Assembly: GCA_015501605.1 (NCBI GenBank)
Contig: JADNRZ010000045.1
Location: 95,862-159,861, forward strand
Source of the DNA: Panaeolus papilionaceus
Lineage: Eukaryota > Basidiomycota > Agaricomycetes > Agaricales
DNA length: 64,000 bases
Reading direction: 5' to 3'
Position numbers and translations under genes: made by a program. This document shows positions 20,905-31,882 of this stretch, in pieces (within the stretch, counting starts at the first letter, position 1; each line of letters starts with the position of its first letter). A model generated the notes under the pieces. The model worked only from the letters and a program-made list of their open reading frames with translations. It was not told the DNA's origin and made no database searches.

Positions 20905-23900
20905 TCAATCAAATGCCATCTCAAAGTCGTTGTCCATCGCTCTAGCCTTCACATCCTTTACATCCAAACTGGGAACCTTGCCACGATCCTGGCCATCACC
21001 ACCTTCAACCTCGTCTTGACATTCATCGGATAGGAATGAGCTGAGGTGACGAGAGGTAAAGTCAACTTGGGTCTTCAGTGATGAAAACGAGCGGGATGGG
21101 AATATCTCATCTTCAGGTTTGTCCAACCACGAGTCGTCTTCGTCGTCCAATGGCTGATTTGGGTCATTCCCACTATAAATCCTATCCTTTAGATTATAAA
21201 ATTTGACTGTCGGGCGGGCAACATTGCCCTTTCTCTAGTGTGATCAGTAAGTCGAGCTGATCCCGACACAATTACACAATGCACTGACCGTTTTCTCTGT
21301 CTTGTAGAACTGGTTGATGACCGCACGTGCGCTTATTTGGCCAATTTTCATACGTGCTCTCAGCGCAGGGGTTAGCCATGTAAACGTTGAGGCAGTACGC
21401 TCCTCTGGCATGGAATTAACGCGAACGGTATGGATTTTGATAGCGAGGGGCTGCATAAATGAAGGTAAGCAGGATCGTCTCTACAAAAAAGGACAATGCT
21501 TACAACAAGAACATCAGTATCTGTCTGTCCATCCAACCTTGTCCACCATTCCACAATCCCATCGTGCTCGAGATTCAAAGGCTGGTTGAAGGGGTATTGC
21601 CTTCGGGCATATGTTTTCAATTGGTTTCGCAGTCTCTCTTTGAATACAGACGCATGACCTCGCCAACGGGTAAACTCAGGCTGCGCACCATGGAGGATTT
21701 CATTCCCTGCAATCCGTGCAAGGATTGTTGCAACAGTGCGATAAAGTGAGGCGTGTCGGATTCCCTGCATGTCCAGTCCCACAACCGAGTTGTCGATGTC
21801 AAGAAAAATATCGGAATGTATGTAATCTGTAGATACTTGAATATGATTCTTAAGGTGGACTCACGAGGGTGAAGATATGCCGCCGCGAGATAAACATTGG
21901 CCCCACTCGATAAATCACCATCTTCTCCGAACAATTGCTCGTGGCGCATTGACATAATTCCAAATATTTCTTCTTGAACATCTTCAGGAAACTGGTTGTT
22001 CTTCTTCATGACAACATCCTTCGTCGCCGCCAGCAGTGAATGCCAGAAAATGAATACATCTGCAGGAGATGCTTCATTGGCCTCCAAACATGTCAATGCC
22101 TTCAAAGCTGGGGTGCCAAGCTCGCACAGTTGGGTTAGATTAACAATAAATTGAGACTTCTTTAACGAAAGACCGTCCTCAAAGGATTCCGCAAGATCCT
22201 AATTCAAATGTCAGCTGTGTGTAGGCGCATAGATAAGACAGTACACACCCCAAGATCAAACCTCCTGGCCTGAACAACCTGCTGAATTGCTGTATAATTT
22301 CGTCGCACAGAATTTGCAGCAGCAATAATGGTACCAAAGCGAGTCTTCCCTATTGCTTCGAGTCCACGTCCAATACCCAATCGCTTTCGGGCACGGTTGA
22401 GTTCAACAGTACCTAAGTGGGATTTATGAAATTTGGTAATGACTGCGCGGATTACCAGAATGCATGACTTGAAGTAGGGTAGTTTAATGAAATTCTTGAT
22501 CATGTTGCTGATGAAGTGGACAATGTCAGGCATATTGAGAATGGTTGGAATTTCTTTTGCTAGGAGTTCTCGATGTAGGCGCGTGTTTCCAGTACTGTCG
22601 CTTGTGACAGCGCTAATGCGCTCTCAACCAACTGTATCAATCACCTTGAAAAAAAAAATTAGAAAATATATTTGGAAATACACATAGACCCGTACCTCAA
22701 GTACAAGGCTTTTAATCCATTCACCAGTATGTGAAACTGCTGTAGCCTCACGCATCTCCATTAAGAACACCTTCTGGACAACAGACATGTGTACTGTCCA
22801 AAAGGATTCTTTCCCTCTGGAGGTACCACCGTCACAGGACACTGTAATATTTTTTTGAGTTTTCAGAAACTCCACTTGTAGCTCAAGAATCCGTTCTGCC
22901 TCTCCGATTATGTGCTCCCCTTCAAGTTTGTCGCGTGAGGCTGGTTTGTATGCAGGTAAAGCAACATGCCACATTTCCTTCCATATATCCAAGGATACGA
23001 TGTGTGTAGACAGGCCACCAACTGCAAATAATTGGACGATTAAAAGATTTAGCCATTCACACCGTTCCTGCAAGCCTAGCTTTGCCGCTTCCTGAAACCA
23101 TCGGTGCGCGCGAGTTGTTGAAGTGGCTGTGCTTGTATTGTCATCAGCGTCGTTCTCGGAATTCTCATCTAACTTTCGCTTCTTGACCACCACCACCACC
23201 TTTCCTTCGTTCCCATCTGCCCCTCCCTCTATTCTCAGCGTCCCCTCTGAAACCACGCTTTTCCCATCCTGAATTTTAGATGAAGGCGCAAAGTGCTTAA
23301 CAGCATAGCTGCGTGCCTCCGTTCTTGTTTTGATATCCAATGCATAACAATTCCGGGCATGTCCAACAGCATGCTGCAGGTTGCGGTTTGAAAATGTTGT
23401 TCCACAGTTCTTGGCCACACAACAAAAGAGCTTCTTTGTAGGATCTGAAGTGAGGGTGCAGGGGTGAAGCAATTTGTCGAGAAGGGGGTTTCTGGGTCGG
23501 CCTTTCAGGTTGGGTTTTGGCTTTGGTATCGGTAAGTCCACAAATTGATCTGGCGCAAAGACAACAGCCTCCTGACCACTAGTACCAACAGCTGCTGCTT
23601 CGTCCTCCCATTCATCATCATCCACCATCTCCCCCTCAACCTCGATCATGTCTCCCTCAACCTCCATTTTCCCGACTCCAAATCCATGCCCTGATGCGCC
23701 TCCTGCGGTCTTTTCACTCGCTTCACCTTTAATCAAACCCAATGCTGAATTCATCTTCTTCCAATACTGTGCTGTTTCGGGAGTCCCAAATATAACTGGA
23801 AGGGTACGTTGTTGAGCTGCTTTCTTTTCAGTTTTAATTGACCCTTGCACAGAATTTGACGTGGTTGTAATCTTTTTCTGAGTAATTGGTGGATGAGTTG

Positions 23901-26072
23901 CAGTGGCAGCTCTTGAAATGGGGATGGTTGAAGGCTAAGGTAGCGGACACTCATCTCCCACCAAGTGCCGTCACGTGTGACGCTGGTCCAGAAAAGGTAA
24001 TTTTGGCTCGGATTTGACGGAGTTAAAGAATTTATCAGTAATTATCATCGTCTCGCAACAGATATATGTAGTTTACAAAGAAGGTAGCTAAGATATCGGG
24101 GGAAAAAGTTGAACAAGTTATAGTAGACATTAAATTAAAGCAGTGTACAACGAATTATAATGATCAAGTAACTATTGCACGAAAAATATGAAAAACAATG
24201 GTGAGATAGTTCACATGAATGTCGAGACAAAGCTGTGTGGCTTCTCCTGTAACCTGAATTTTGATGTCATCTTCGTAAATTCAGGTTTATTAGACATATC
24301 AACAAGTGGAGCACGACCCAAGGATGGGTAGGTATGTTTATATAGCATTTATGAGTTCAAAATAATTGACTTCTGTTGTTTTTAGCACTCACGACGCTGC
24401 TGGAACCCTGATTTTCATCATTCTCGCATGCTTCATGGGACGTTTTCTGTCGCTTTTTTGCTGGAGGTCCATGTAATCCTCCAAGTTTGGCAAGTATAGC
24501 TTGATTTGCCTCCTTTGCGCATCCCATTTGTCGTTTCCGAGTGTAAATAACTAGTTCTAGTAGAGAATTTGTGATTTATAGGGTCATATTGACAACACCC
24601 TGAACAGGAAGGCATATTTCTCTGTTGTTTTTGTTCTGATTTCCACCATATTGAGAAATATCGTGTAAAATAACTTTCCCTACAACCTGTTCAACTTTTA
24701 TTTAGAAAAATGGATGTGCATATTATACAAAACACGCTTTTTGCAGTTAATGAGCTCAAAAAACGCGACCTTTTGGTGCTTTTTTCCATTTTTGGATACC
24801 GTGGCTGTGCATCACGCCACTTGGTGGGAGATGAGTGTCCGCTACCTTAGATAGGTATGTTTAAGCTTAACCTCAAGATTAATACATAAATGATTTGCTC
24901 ACATCATGTTGCAGCAACTTGATAATTGACGCAAGCGCAGACAGCCATCCCTCTACTTGACATGCACGAGAATCGAGTAGTGGCCTAGCTGGCAGGAGGT
25001 GATGTCCAAGGCTATTTGCTGCCAGAATTCCGCAAGAGTATGAGTCGACTTGACGTGTTGAGGGTAGCTCGCAGATTTTGATCATTGATTGCATTGGTAT
25101 GTGTCGTCCCAACCACCACTCTAATCCTTTTACTAACTCTGTCGGTGTAGCCCCTCCTAGAGAATCTCCAACATATGCTGTTACTCCTTCGTCGCCTTGT
25201 ATATTGAGTACCACAGAAATCCAATGATTACAGGGAGCACTCTGACTTGGAAGAATCGTGGAGTCTGTACCCTTTGCATGCACACCCGCAATCATGTAAG
25301 CCTGTGATGCCTCCTTCATTCCCTTGCCCACCTGATGCATTGCCTTGTACTTGGATAGTGTGTTGTAGTCTTCGTCTCGTGTTGCTGATTCCATGAGAAG
25401 ATGTAGATGAAACAAGAAGGTTTGGTTTATCTTTCTTGCATTGGTGATACCGTGTTGACCCAACTCACTCTCTAGCACCTCTACCATCATATCGACTTCA
25501 TCAGTCCCCAACCAGTTTCTAGAGCAAAACCAAGCCAAAGAAATAGACTCCCATCCAGTGCTACCACGCATAAAGTGGTGTGACCATGGAACACTTGTGA
25601 GTAAACTCATAACATTTGCCGTGTCCATTGACTGATGCTCCTGAATGTAGTTGATCGCAGACGTCCAAGTTATCTGACATATGTGAACCTGATGAACACT
25701 ATGCCAGTAGTCAAGGGTCCACAGTGGCAGTCGTATGCTTGTCATGCTTGTCGTGGCAGGGTTTGGAGGGTAAACGAGCGACACAGATCCATTTTCCATC
25801 GCTGCACTTGCTTCAGTATGCAGACTGTTGAGATGACTAACTGATGGGATTGACAGGGTGCGTAAGATTGCGACGGCTTGTTCAGCGGTTTTGATATAAC
25901 TTGGTGATGTTGAGAACAGGTCATTGGCTCCGAGGGAAAGGAAGTTAAGGGTGTTGTTGATGGGCGGTAGTTTAAAATGTATGAGATCTACAACACTGAG
26001 TGTTGGATCAGGCAATAGGGCTTGCATGATATGATTTGGCATTGGCTCAATCTGAAATATATTGATAGACAT
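20905..26072 (-). pseudogene. Ulp1-like protease fused to a DUF659/hAT transposase (one in-frame stop)
   Basis: Six coding exon blocks: 26072..24903, 23934..22696, 22644..22249, 22198..21865, 21826..21504 and 21450..21289, then the last exon 21234..20905. All phases agree; the lengths sum to 1318 codons including the stop. Residues ~1-390 are a C48/Ulp1-type cysteine protease: His in CNHWISVVLN, Asp in AYVGDSLGG, Gln/Cys in STRQVDSYSCGILAANS. Then come a linker, a BED-like C2-H-C zinc finger (FCCVAKNCGTTF...HAVGHARNC), the hAT catalytic Asp in ITVSCDGGTSRGKES, a second Asp in SAVTSDSTGNTRLH, and the dimerisation region PLAIKIHTVRVNSMPEERTA. A TGA at 22624-22626 interrupts VIDTVG/ERISAVTSDS; a C-to-T change in CGA would explain it. 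The first intron holds a 910-bp MITE. Confidence 0.75.
23938..24847. mobile_element. TA-flanked MITE inside the Ulp1-hAT intron
   Basis: Inverted ends AGGTAGCGGACACTCATCTC (from 23938) and GAGATGAGTGTCCGCTACCT (to 24847), extending about 30-35 bp, flanked by TA at 23936-23937 and 24848-24849. This suggests a Tc1/mariner-type, non-autonomous element. Removing it and one TA shrinks the intron from 968 to 56 nt. On the minus strand near 24430-24560 a coding-looking stretch reads KRQMGCAKEANQAILAKLGG, possibly captured or ancestral transposase sequence. I do not recognise it. Confidence 0.8.
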
Positions 26073-26318
26073 TATAAGCAGTGATGGTCTGTGAAAGCAG
26101 CTGGGAGTTCTGGGATGCAAGGGCGGCGAGCAATGGACAGTGTCCTGCTGCTGCGCATCAAAAATGAAAATATTATTTTTTTCCGATACCACGTGACTGC
26201 ATTATCTACCCAGGTAAAAAATAGACCTGACCCTCGACTTATTTACCCGGTAACTTACAGTAATTTACCAGTAAATAATATATTGGTAAATAAATAATGA
26301 GTTTTTTCCGCAACCCTA

Positions 26319-26326
26319 GAGAGCGT
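26319..26326. repeat. 8-bp target-site duplication of the hAT element, right (GAGAGCGT)
   Basis: Perfect repeat of 15413-15420, directly after the right terminus ...CCGCAACCCTA. Confidence 0.9.
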
Positions 26327-26482
26327 GCACATAGAAATTGTCACGTGCCCACCAGATCCGACACGGTGATGACATCAAATTCGGTTCGGGAGTTGTTCCG
26401 AGCTCCCATCAACGCATCAAACATGATAGAATCATCGTTGTCAGTCATTATCGAGGCCGTATCCTTGATAATTCATGCGTTT

Positions 26483-26785
26483 CGCACGCGAAATGTATGT
26501 GCACGCCTTGAAAATCTTATTTTAACCTAGATTTGTAGAAGAGCACCCTCAGATTCTATACGCACACCCCAAATTTGTATGCACACTCCCAAAATGTAGA
26601 TGCACACACAACAATTTTAGATATGCACTCCCAAAATGTCCCGTTTTGAATGCAAACACCTCATATTTCTACACGCGCGCACTCAATACATATACACGCA
26701 CTCCATAATCTTCACTTACGCATCAAATATGGTGGGCCACCTATGTACACGCGCAAAAGAATAAAATTGCAGATGGCTTACCATA
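26483..26785 (-). repeat. 303-bp terminal inverted repeat, right
   Basis: Inverted partner of 15071-15373. Open frames seen here on the plus strand are mirror images of those in the left TIR and are not genes. Confidence 0.9.
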
Positions 26786-26791
26786 CTTTTC
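26786..26791. repeat. 6-bp target-site duplication, right (CTTTTC)
   Basis: Directly follows the right TIR and matches 15065-15070. Confidence 0.85.
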
Positions 26792-27197
26792 CATATCCTG
26801 TTATTTTTAGATGTTGTAGACTGGGAAACGATGTGAGGACGGGCGTGATCTGCTCGATCTGTGATTTGGAGAGGGTGTAACCCGGCGCATCGTCCACATC
26901 AGACGTGTCGAGAGTGAGTGCGTGTACCAAATCTAGGAGGTGCGGATTGACACTGAGGGCGTTGACGAGATTGACTGTACGCTGTTGCGCCTGCCCTGAG
27001 ACTCTCATACCATCGATGTACCGGAAGATGAAAGGTCGACATTTGTTTGATAATGATTTACAGACCAATGCACATGAGCGCAAGTCGTCCAATCTTCCTT
27101 GATTAGGTTCATGAGGATCTATCCCTTTGGATCCTACTTCTTCAATAATGGCTTCAATGAGCTCGACGGGGAGGGTTGGAGCGGATTTGTCTGACAT
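26786..27197 (-). pseudogene. N-terminal part of the split F-box gene (family B)
   Basis: Starts MSDKSAPTLPVELIEAIIEE, an F-box helix, with 'RSCALVCKSLSNKCRPFIF' as the second half. It runs in frame to LQHLKITGYGK, where the outer element is inserted; its coding continuation is at 15070-13928. It resembles the intact 30340-31882 gene in the N-terminus (PHD/E-I-V pattern, GRL, 'CxPxIFxRxxxGxR'). The promoter and start remain attached to this half, so it could make a truncated F-box-only peptide. Confidence 0.85.
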
Positions 27198-27548
27198 TGT
27201 TGCTGGTGTTACTTTGACAAGCCGCGACTATACTCGATTCTGCAATTGTTTGAGCTTACAAATAAGTTTCACTCAGTCGCGATTGTGGGTCAATTGAATT
27301 CCCGAATGCACCATAGCATACATCAACCCTAAACCATCAACTACATTCTCACCATACCAAAGTCCTCGAATGTCCATTATCTACGCACTGCTGTACCCAG
27401 TCTTAATACCCTACACAAAATGTCCAAAATATAAGACAAATCGAAAAGTCCATGAAAGCACTCAAGTTAAAGTCCATCACATCAACAGTCCATCTTTACG
27501 ACGAATTATGCGACCAAACCAGAAGACGCAGTTCAGTCCTCTCAATCT
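27198..27548. other. intergenic; 3' flank of the lectin gene
   Basis: Lies between the start of the split F-box gene and the stop of the lectin gene. The segment 27300-27548 is the part duplicated in the relic at 10975-11280. No gene seen. Confidence 0.5.
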
Positions 27549-28896
27549 TTAAGAATTCCAAACTTGGTTCAAGTTGCCCGACGCGCATTGCCACGTCTGA
27601 ACTTGATTGCTGTTCGTAACAACGCCATTGGTAAGGTCGAGGCATAGACCTGTAAGTTAAACCATCGCCGCGTCAGCCTCAGTATGGAAAATAATCACGG
27701 ATGATTTGAAATAAAATGGAAGAAGAGATGGCGAGCGACAACAAACCTCGGTTCTGCAACACGATCTGATTCTCAGAGTTATACAACCACTTTTGTTGAG
27801 GGACGTTATCGTAGCATGTCCAGATTTTCATGCCGACGGCGTTGGCGGGGTCTAACGAACCCAGTCAGGTTTCTTGTCAATCTTTGTGTGCAGAAGAGTC
27901 AGGCGAGATAAACACGTACTGGACCCAGCATCCAAACAGAAATTAGTACCCGCGACCTTGATCTGCTGACCACCACGTCGGAGAGCCCACATCTGCGCTT
28001 GGGTGCCGTTGCAGTCGTAGCTGTTTCATTGAAACGCGTAATTGTCAGCATCCATAGTCGCTGGGGCTATGATGAGCAAAGAAAGGGAGACGCACATCTG
28101 CACTGGGGTGCCATTCGCCATAACACCACCCCTTACGTCCAAGCATTTGTTCTGAGAACGAGCAGTGGTGACGAAGATGGGGCGAGGGTTGTAGTTGGGG
28201 AGGTTTCCGTTGGGGCAGAACCTTACAATAGATATGTTAGCATTGAAGGATAAGAGTACGAGGACAAAGAAACTCACGTAACCTTATACCCACTAACAGC
28301 GGCGCCAGGGCACTGATAGAGCGGTTGTTGAGGTGGAACGCCAGCTTGAGAAGGCGGGAATGCAGTGGGAGGTGCGTTGAAGTGGGCATTGGCGGGGCAG
28401 TCATTGAATTGGCATGAGACAGGGAGACAGAAGCCCCCAACCTGGTGGTAACATATCAGGTGAGTGACGAGAAGAAACCGGAAAGAGAGCGAGAAGATGT
28501 ACGGGTGCTGCGCTGATGGGTTGAATACTCAACCCTACGTTTTGCCATGCGGGATCGGTGACGATGTAATAATACTTGTCCTGAAATTGAGTATTCAATA
28601 ACAGATAGATGGTCGAGGAGACAAGGACAACTCACACGTCCGTAAAAGCCGGCTCTAACCGTTCCATACCCATCTGCGTTTCCTCTGTTAAAGTCCGTAT
28701 AAATAAACCCACTCCATTCTTCTGGCAAGTCACGGTGCGTGTTTCCTCCAGCGGATGCTAGCGTCTCTTGCTTCACACCGCTAATGTAGAGGTCGAGAGA
28801 GATACCGCAGTTGTTGACGATCTCATAGTGCGTGTTGGCAGAGACGAGAGCCGGAAGTAGGGCAGCGACGGAAAGGAACAAGGATTTGAACTGCAT
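27549..28896 (-). CDS. secreted thaumatin-like / ricin-B-type lectin chimera
   Basis: Seven exons: 28896..28636, 28580..28503, 28441..28278, 28221..28096, 28020..27920, 27851..27747, 27649..27549. All phases agree and they total 936 nt (311 residues). The signal peptide is MQFKSLFLSVAALLPALVSA. Residues ~21-170 resemble a thaumatin-like/osmotin beta-sandwich ('YEIVNNCG', cysteine pairs in GGFCLPVSCQFNDCP). Residues ~185-311 are a beta-trefoil with three subrepeats, each with a Q-x-W-type end: QIYDCNGTQAQMW, KIWTCYDNVPQQKW, QTWQCASGNLNQVW. Such domains bind sugars; there is no catalytic toxin chain. It is probably an extracellular carbohydrate-binding protein. Ends NS directly after the last QxW. 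Confidence 0.85.
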
Positions 28897-28985
28897 GGTG
28901 GAGAGACGAGGAAGACAGGTCGGGAACGGTAGGTGATCTCGAAGAGGAAACTCGAGTAGGGAACGACACTGTGCGGTTTGAGGGG

Positions 28986-28993
28986 TTTATATA
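28986..28993 (-). promoter_or_regulatory. TATA box of the lectin gene
   Basis: TATATAAA on the minus strand, about 90 nt before the ATG at 28896, in a good position for a highly expressed secreted-protein gene. Confidence 0.5.
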
Positions 28994-30339
28994 CCGTGTG
29001 CAGGGTCATGACGTACAGAAATGGACACTCAGGTCAGGACCGTCAAACACTCCGAAAATCCTAGCGGATCCAGACGGAGCTGGTGTATGCCTGTGATTTG
29101 AATGGAGAAGACTGGGGAGGTCCAGATGATGAGCTGCGAGTGTTGGTCCGATATTCAGATTGCTATCCTGTAAGGTGAGTGGTGGGCCTGGGGGATTGAA
29201 TTGTGAACACCAGCTAGCGATAGAGTTGATGATTGTCAGTGATACGTCGCGTCGAAGGATATGAACAAGTGGAATGAATGTTCCATACCTATCGTCTGTA
29301 TTCGCTCATCCTCGTCATCCCGCTCTGTGGCTCCTGTTCGGCAGACATCGAAATGAACACCCTAGACGTAGGTTTTGACGCGTTTATCAATGCCTGTTCA
29401 TTTTGTGAAAGGTCAGCAGACCTAGCAGGGTAGGCAACGAGAATGTGAATGAAGCGGGTGATACAGACAAAAGGAAGGAGATGCTTACCCTGTCAAGCCT
29501 CAAGATACAAACTCTATCAATGCTCCTCGCCACTAAACCCGACCAAATGCCCTTTGAACGTCCACCGACTATAACTTATCCCGCCAACCCTTATCGGATT
29601 TTCGGCGTTTCAGGTATCCCTTTTGAATATCGGCGGGTAAGAACATACAGGAAAGAGGAAAAAAAGTGGTGGTAGACATCACAGAACCCTGAGAATGGGG
29701 ACGGAGCATGGGTGTGCCAAGACCGACATGGTTGAATCGTTTTGGGTCCTGTGCGGAATGAATGCGCAGTCCCAATTCAATTTGTTTGAGCGAAGGAGTT
29801 GACACGCAGGTCGCAGGATGTAGGGAGATGAAGCGTCATCGTGGTACTTGGGAGGAAACGACCCTGAGTTGCTTGGCTGAGGGAGTTCGAAAAACTACAT
29901 AGTAGCTGAGTTTAAAAAAATCGTTGCTCCGATTCAATGGGTCATACCAGGTTCCTGCACCATTCTAGCCTAGCTTGGTGTCCGAATCACTCTATCTCTG
30001 CAGCATGCCATCATCTGATAGTCGATTAAACCTCTTCCAAAGGTCAAAAATCAACCTGAAGCGAGACTTGTTGCTCGTGTACATATTTCGCTCTACCGCT
30101 TGATGCATTGATGACTCATAGGTCCATAACGACTTGAACTGGCAAATGTTCGTAACCGAACAGCAGGCAGCTACTTATCAGAAATATGTTAGTGATAATA
30201 ATCCTCTGCTCTGATCATCTGAGACCTGCCCAGTGATATCTATCTCAGCTTGAATTCATCATTGATTAAGACGCTTTATGGAATAAGTAGGCTGTGTTTT
30301 TGATCAACGTGTCATTATCGCTCCACATTTAGTACTCTC
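28994..30339. other. intergenic between divergent lectin and F-box genes
   Basis: No gene recognised. A minus-strand frame near 29700-29805 reads PSLKQIELGLRI, reminiscent of an F-box C-terminal block ('PSLTQVELGIVL' in the split gene), and may be a small relic. Confidence 0.4.
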
Positions 30340-31882
30340 ATGTCGACCACCTCAGAACCCTACCTGCCTCATGATATTCTCGAGGAAATCGTCAAACAGG
30401 TCAGCACTAGCTATGTTGTTGATAACCCAAAAGAAGATCACGGTCGACTCAAAACACTCACATCCCTCGCACTCGTGTCCTCTGATTTGGCAAGGACGTG
30501 TAAACCCCACATCTTTGAACGTGTTTACTGCGGAGTGCGAGGACGATTGAGACGCAAGTCAACGCGCCTTGCTGAGGTTCTCAGAAAAGCCCCCAATAAC
30601 TATACGCTCATCCGATGGCTAACCTTCGATTATTCCGTTATGGATGGTTACAGCATCAGGGATCGAGACGTCCTCACAGTGGACGAGATCAACGAAGTGG
30701 GGTTACATCTCATGGGCCTTCGCAATCTCACCCATCTCTCTCTACTCTGTAACATACCAGCCGACGATTACAACTCATTGGAATCATCAGCCGCCATATT
30801 CGGCGATCTCATCCACGCCGCACTGCTCTCCCCATTCTTTCAATCTCTGTCACTTGACAAAGTCACGGAAGAACCTCCCATTGGGCTCATCCTCGCCTCT
30901 GGCACCTTGCGATCCCTAGAGATCAACGATCCACCACCGTCACAGTGGGATGGATTGGATTTCGTGTACGACTCTGACATCACCCGCCTCCACATCAGAG
31001 GCGACTTCAACCTCTCCATTCTCGACCATTGTCCACATATAGCAGACCTCGAGATATCCGATCTTTACCTGTTGACATTGCCAACGGATGATAAAGTCGT
31101 ACTTCCTCCTTTCAAATTGCAGCGTCTGATTATCGAATCGCGCCATCCTGCTTTTGATCAGGGACCGCTGGATACGCTGGGCCAGTATTTCATGTTGCGT
31201 GGTAGGATGAAGTGTGTGCAGCCGTTTCAACACTTGAACGAGCTGAGGGTGCCTCTTGGGACCGATGAGCAGATCAAACCACTGCGAGATATTTTGGAAT
31301 TGACGCCGTCCCTGTGTTCATTGACTATTGAAGGTGCGTCGTTAGTATGGTTTTGGGGTTATGATATTGAACGTGATCTGACATACATGATACACATCAT
31401 TCAAAGCTCCTAACTATCTACAACCTTATTTATCACTTTCCGCTCTCCAACTCTCCAACCTGATACGACACAAACTCAAATCACTGACCCACCTCACGCT
31501 CGTCCTTCAGTCCCGCACTTTCCCGGATCCATACGCATCCCTCATAAACGAGCTCGAGGAATTTTTCGGGGCCATGCGATTCGGCAACGTGTTGAAATCG
31601 ATCTCATTGGAGCTCCACTTTCACATTATTGCCTTTCTTCCGTCGTATAACGACTTGAGGATGATGGCGTCAATGATGGCATCGCCCAGAGGATACCCTG
31701 TGTTGGAAGAGGTGAACATGAGCGTTACGGTATACCCAGATACGATGTGGGATATTAAGAAGACGTATGAGGGGAAAGATGGGGATTTGCAGAAGTATGT
31801 TGTTGAAGGGATGAGCGAGGTTAGAAATCGGAAGGGTATTAGGTTTAGGGGAGAGGTTATAGCGGTGCCGTCTCCGTTGTAA
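30340..31882 (+). CDS. F-box-like protein, family B, complete
   Basis: Exons 30340..31333 and 31407..31882 (994 + 476 = 1470 nt, 489 residues). The 73-nt intron has a GTGCGT donor and an AAG acceptor, phase 1. The F-box begins YLPHDILEEIVKQVS, with 'LVSSDLARTCKPHIFERVY' after it. LRR-like repeats follow ('DFNLSILDHCPHIADLEISDL'). The intron falls after the conserved 'LCSLTIEG' strand, the same structural place as in family A and in the split gene, which suggests a common ancestral gene model. Predicted SCF adaptor. Confidence 0.85.

Larger units (their letters stand above)
15421..26318 (-). mobile_element. hAT transposon with Ulp1-transposase gene, itself invaded by other elements
   Basis: Terminal inverted repeats TAGGGTTGCGG(G)AAAAA (15421 onward; inverted at 26303-26318) with 8-bp GAGAGCGT duplications. 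Subterminal motifs of the TTACCAGTAAGTTACC type occur near both ends. The encoded transposase is of the DUF659/hAT type with a C-terminal dimerisation domain, consistent with the 8-bp duplication. The element carries a DIRS-like retroelement, a 910-bp TA-flanked MITE and a ~730-bp inverted-repeat element, which explains its 10.9-kb length. Confidence 0.85.
15071..26785. mobile_element. outer long-TIR element (809 bp by itself) enlarged to 11.7 kb by nested insertions
   Basis: Bounded by 303-bp near-identical inverted repeats starting TATGGTAAGCCATCTGC, with a 6-bp direct duplication CTTTTC outside. Its own DNA is 15071..15420 plus 26327..26785, about 809 bp. It carries no recognisable coding sequence, so it is a non-autonomous foldback-like element. 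The 6-bp duplication does not match the usual hAT (8), Mutator (9-10), PIF (3) or Tc1 (2) values, so the superfamily is left open. The TIRs contain degenerate tandem units around GTGTGCATACAAATTTGGGG. Confidence 0.8.

Noticed and set aside
15421..26318. Interpretation of the whole region as a single large KDZ- or Mutator-type element carrying Ulp1
   Set aside because: The two independent TIR/target-duplication pairs, the DUF659 hAT motifs and the 8-bp duplication fit nested hAT and long-TIR elements better.
26650..26880. Open frame on the plus strand sharing MQTPHISTRAHSIHI with a frame on the other side at ~15206
   Set aside because: Both lie in the 303-bp inverted repeats; the identity is due to the TIRs, not to a gene.
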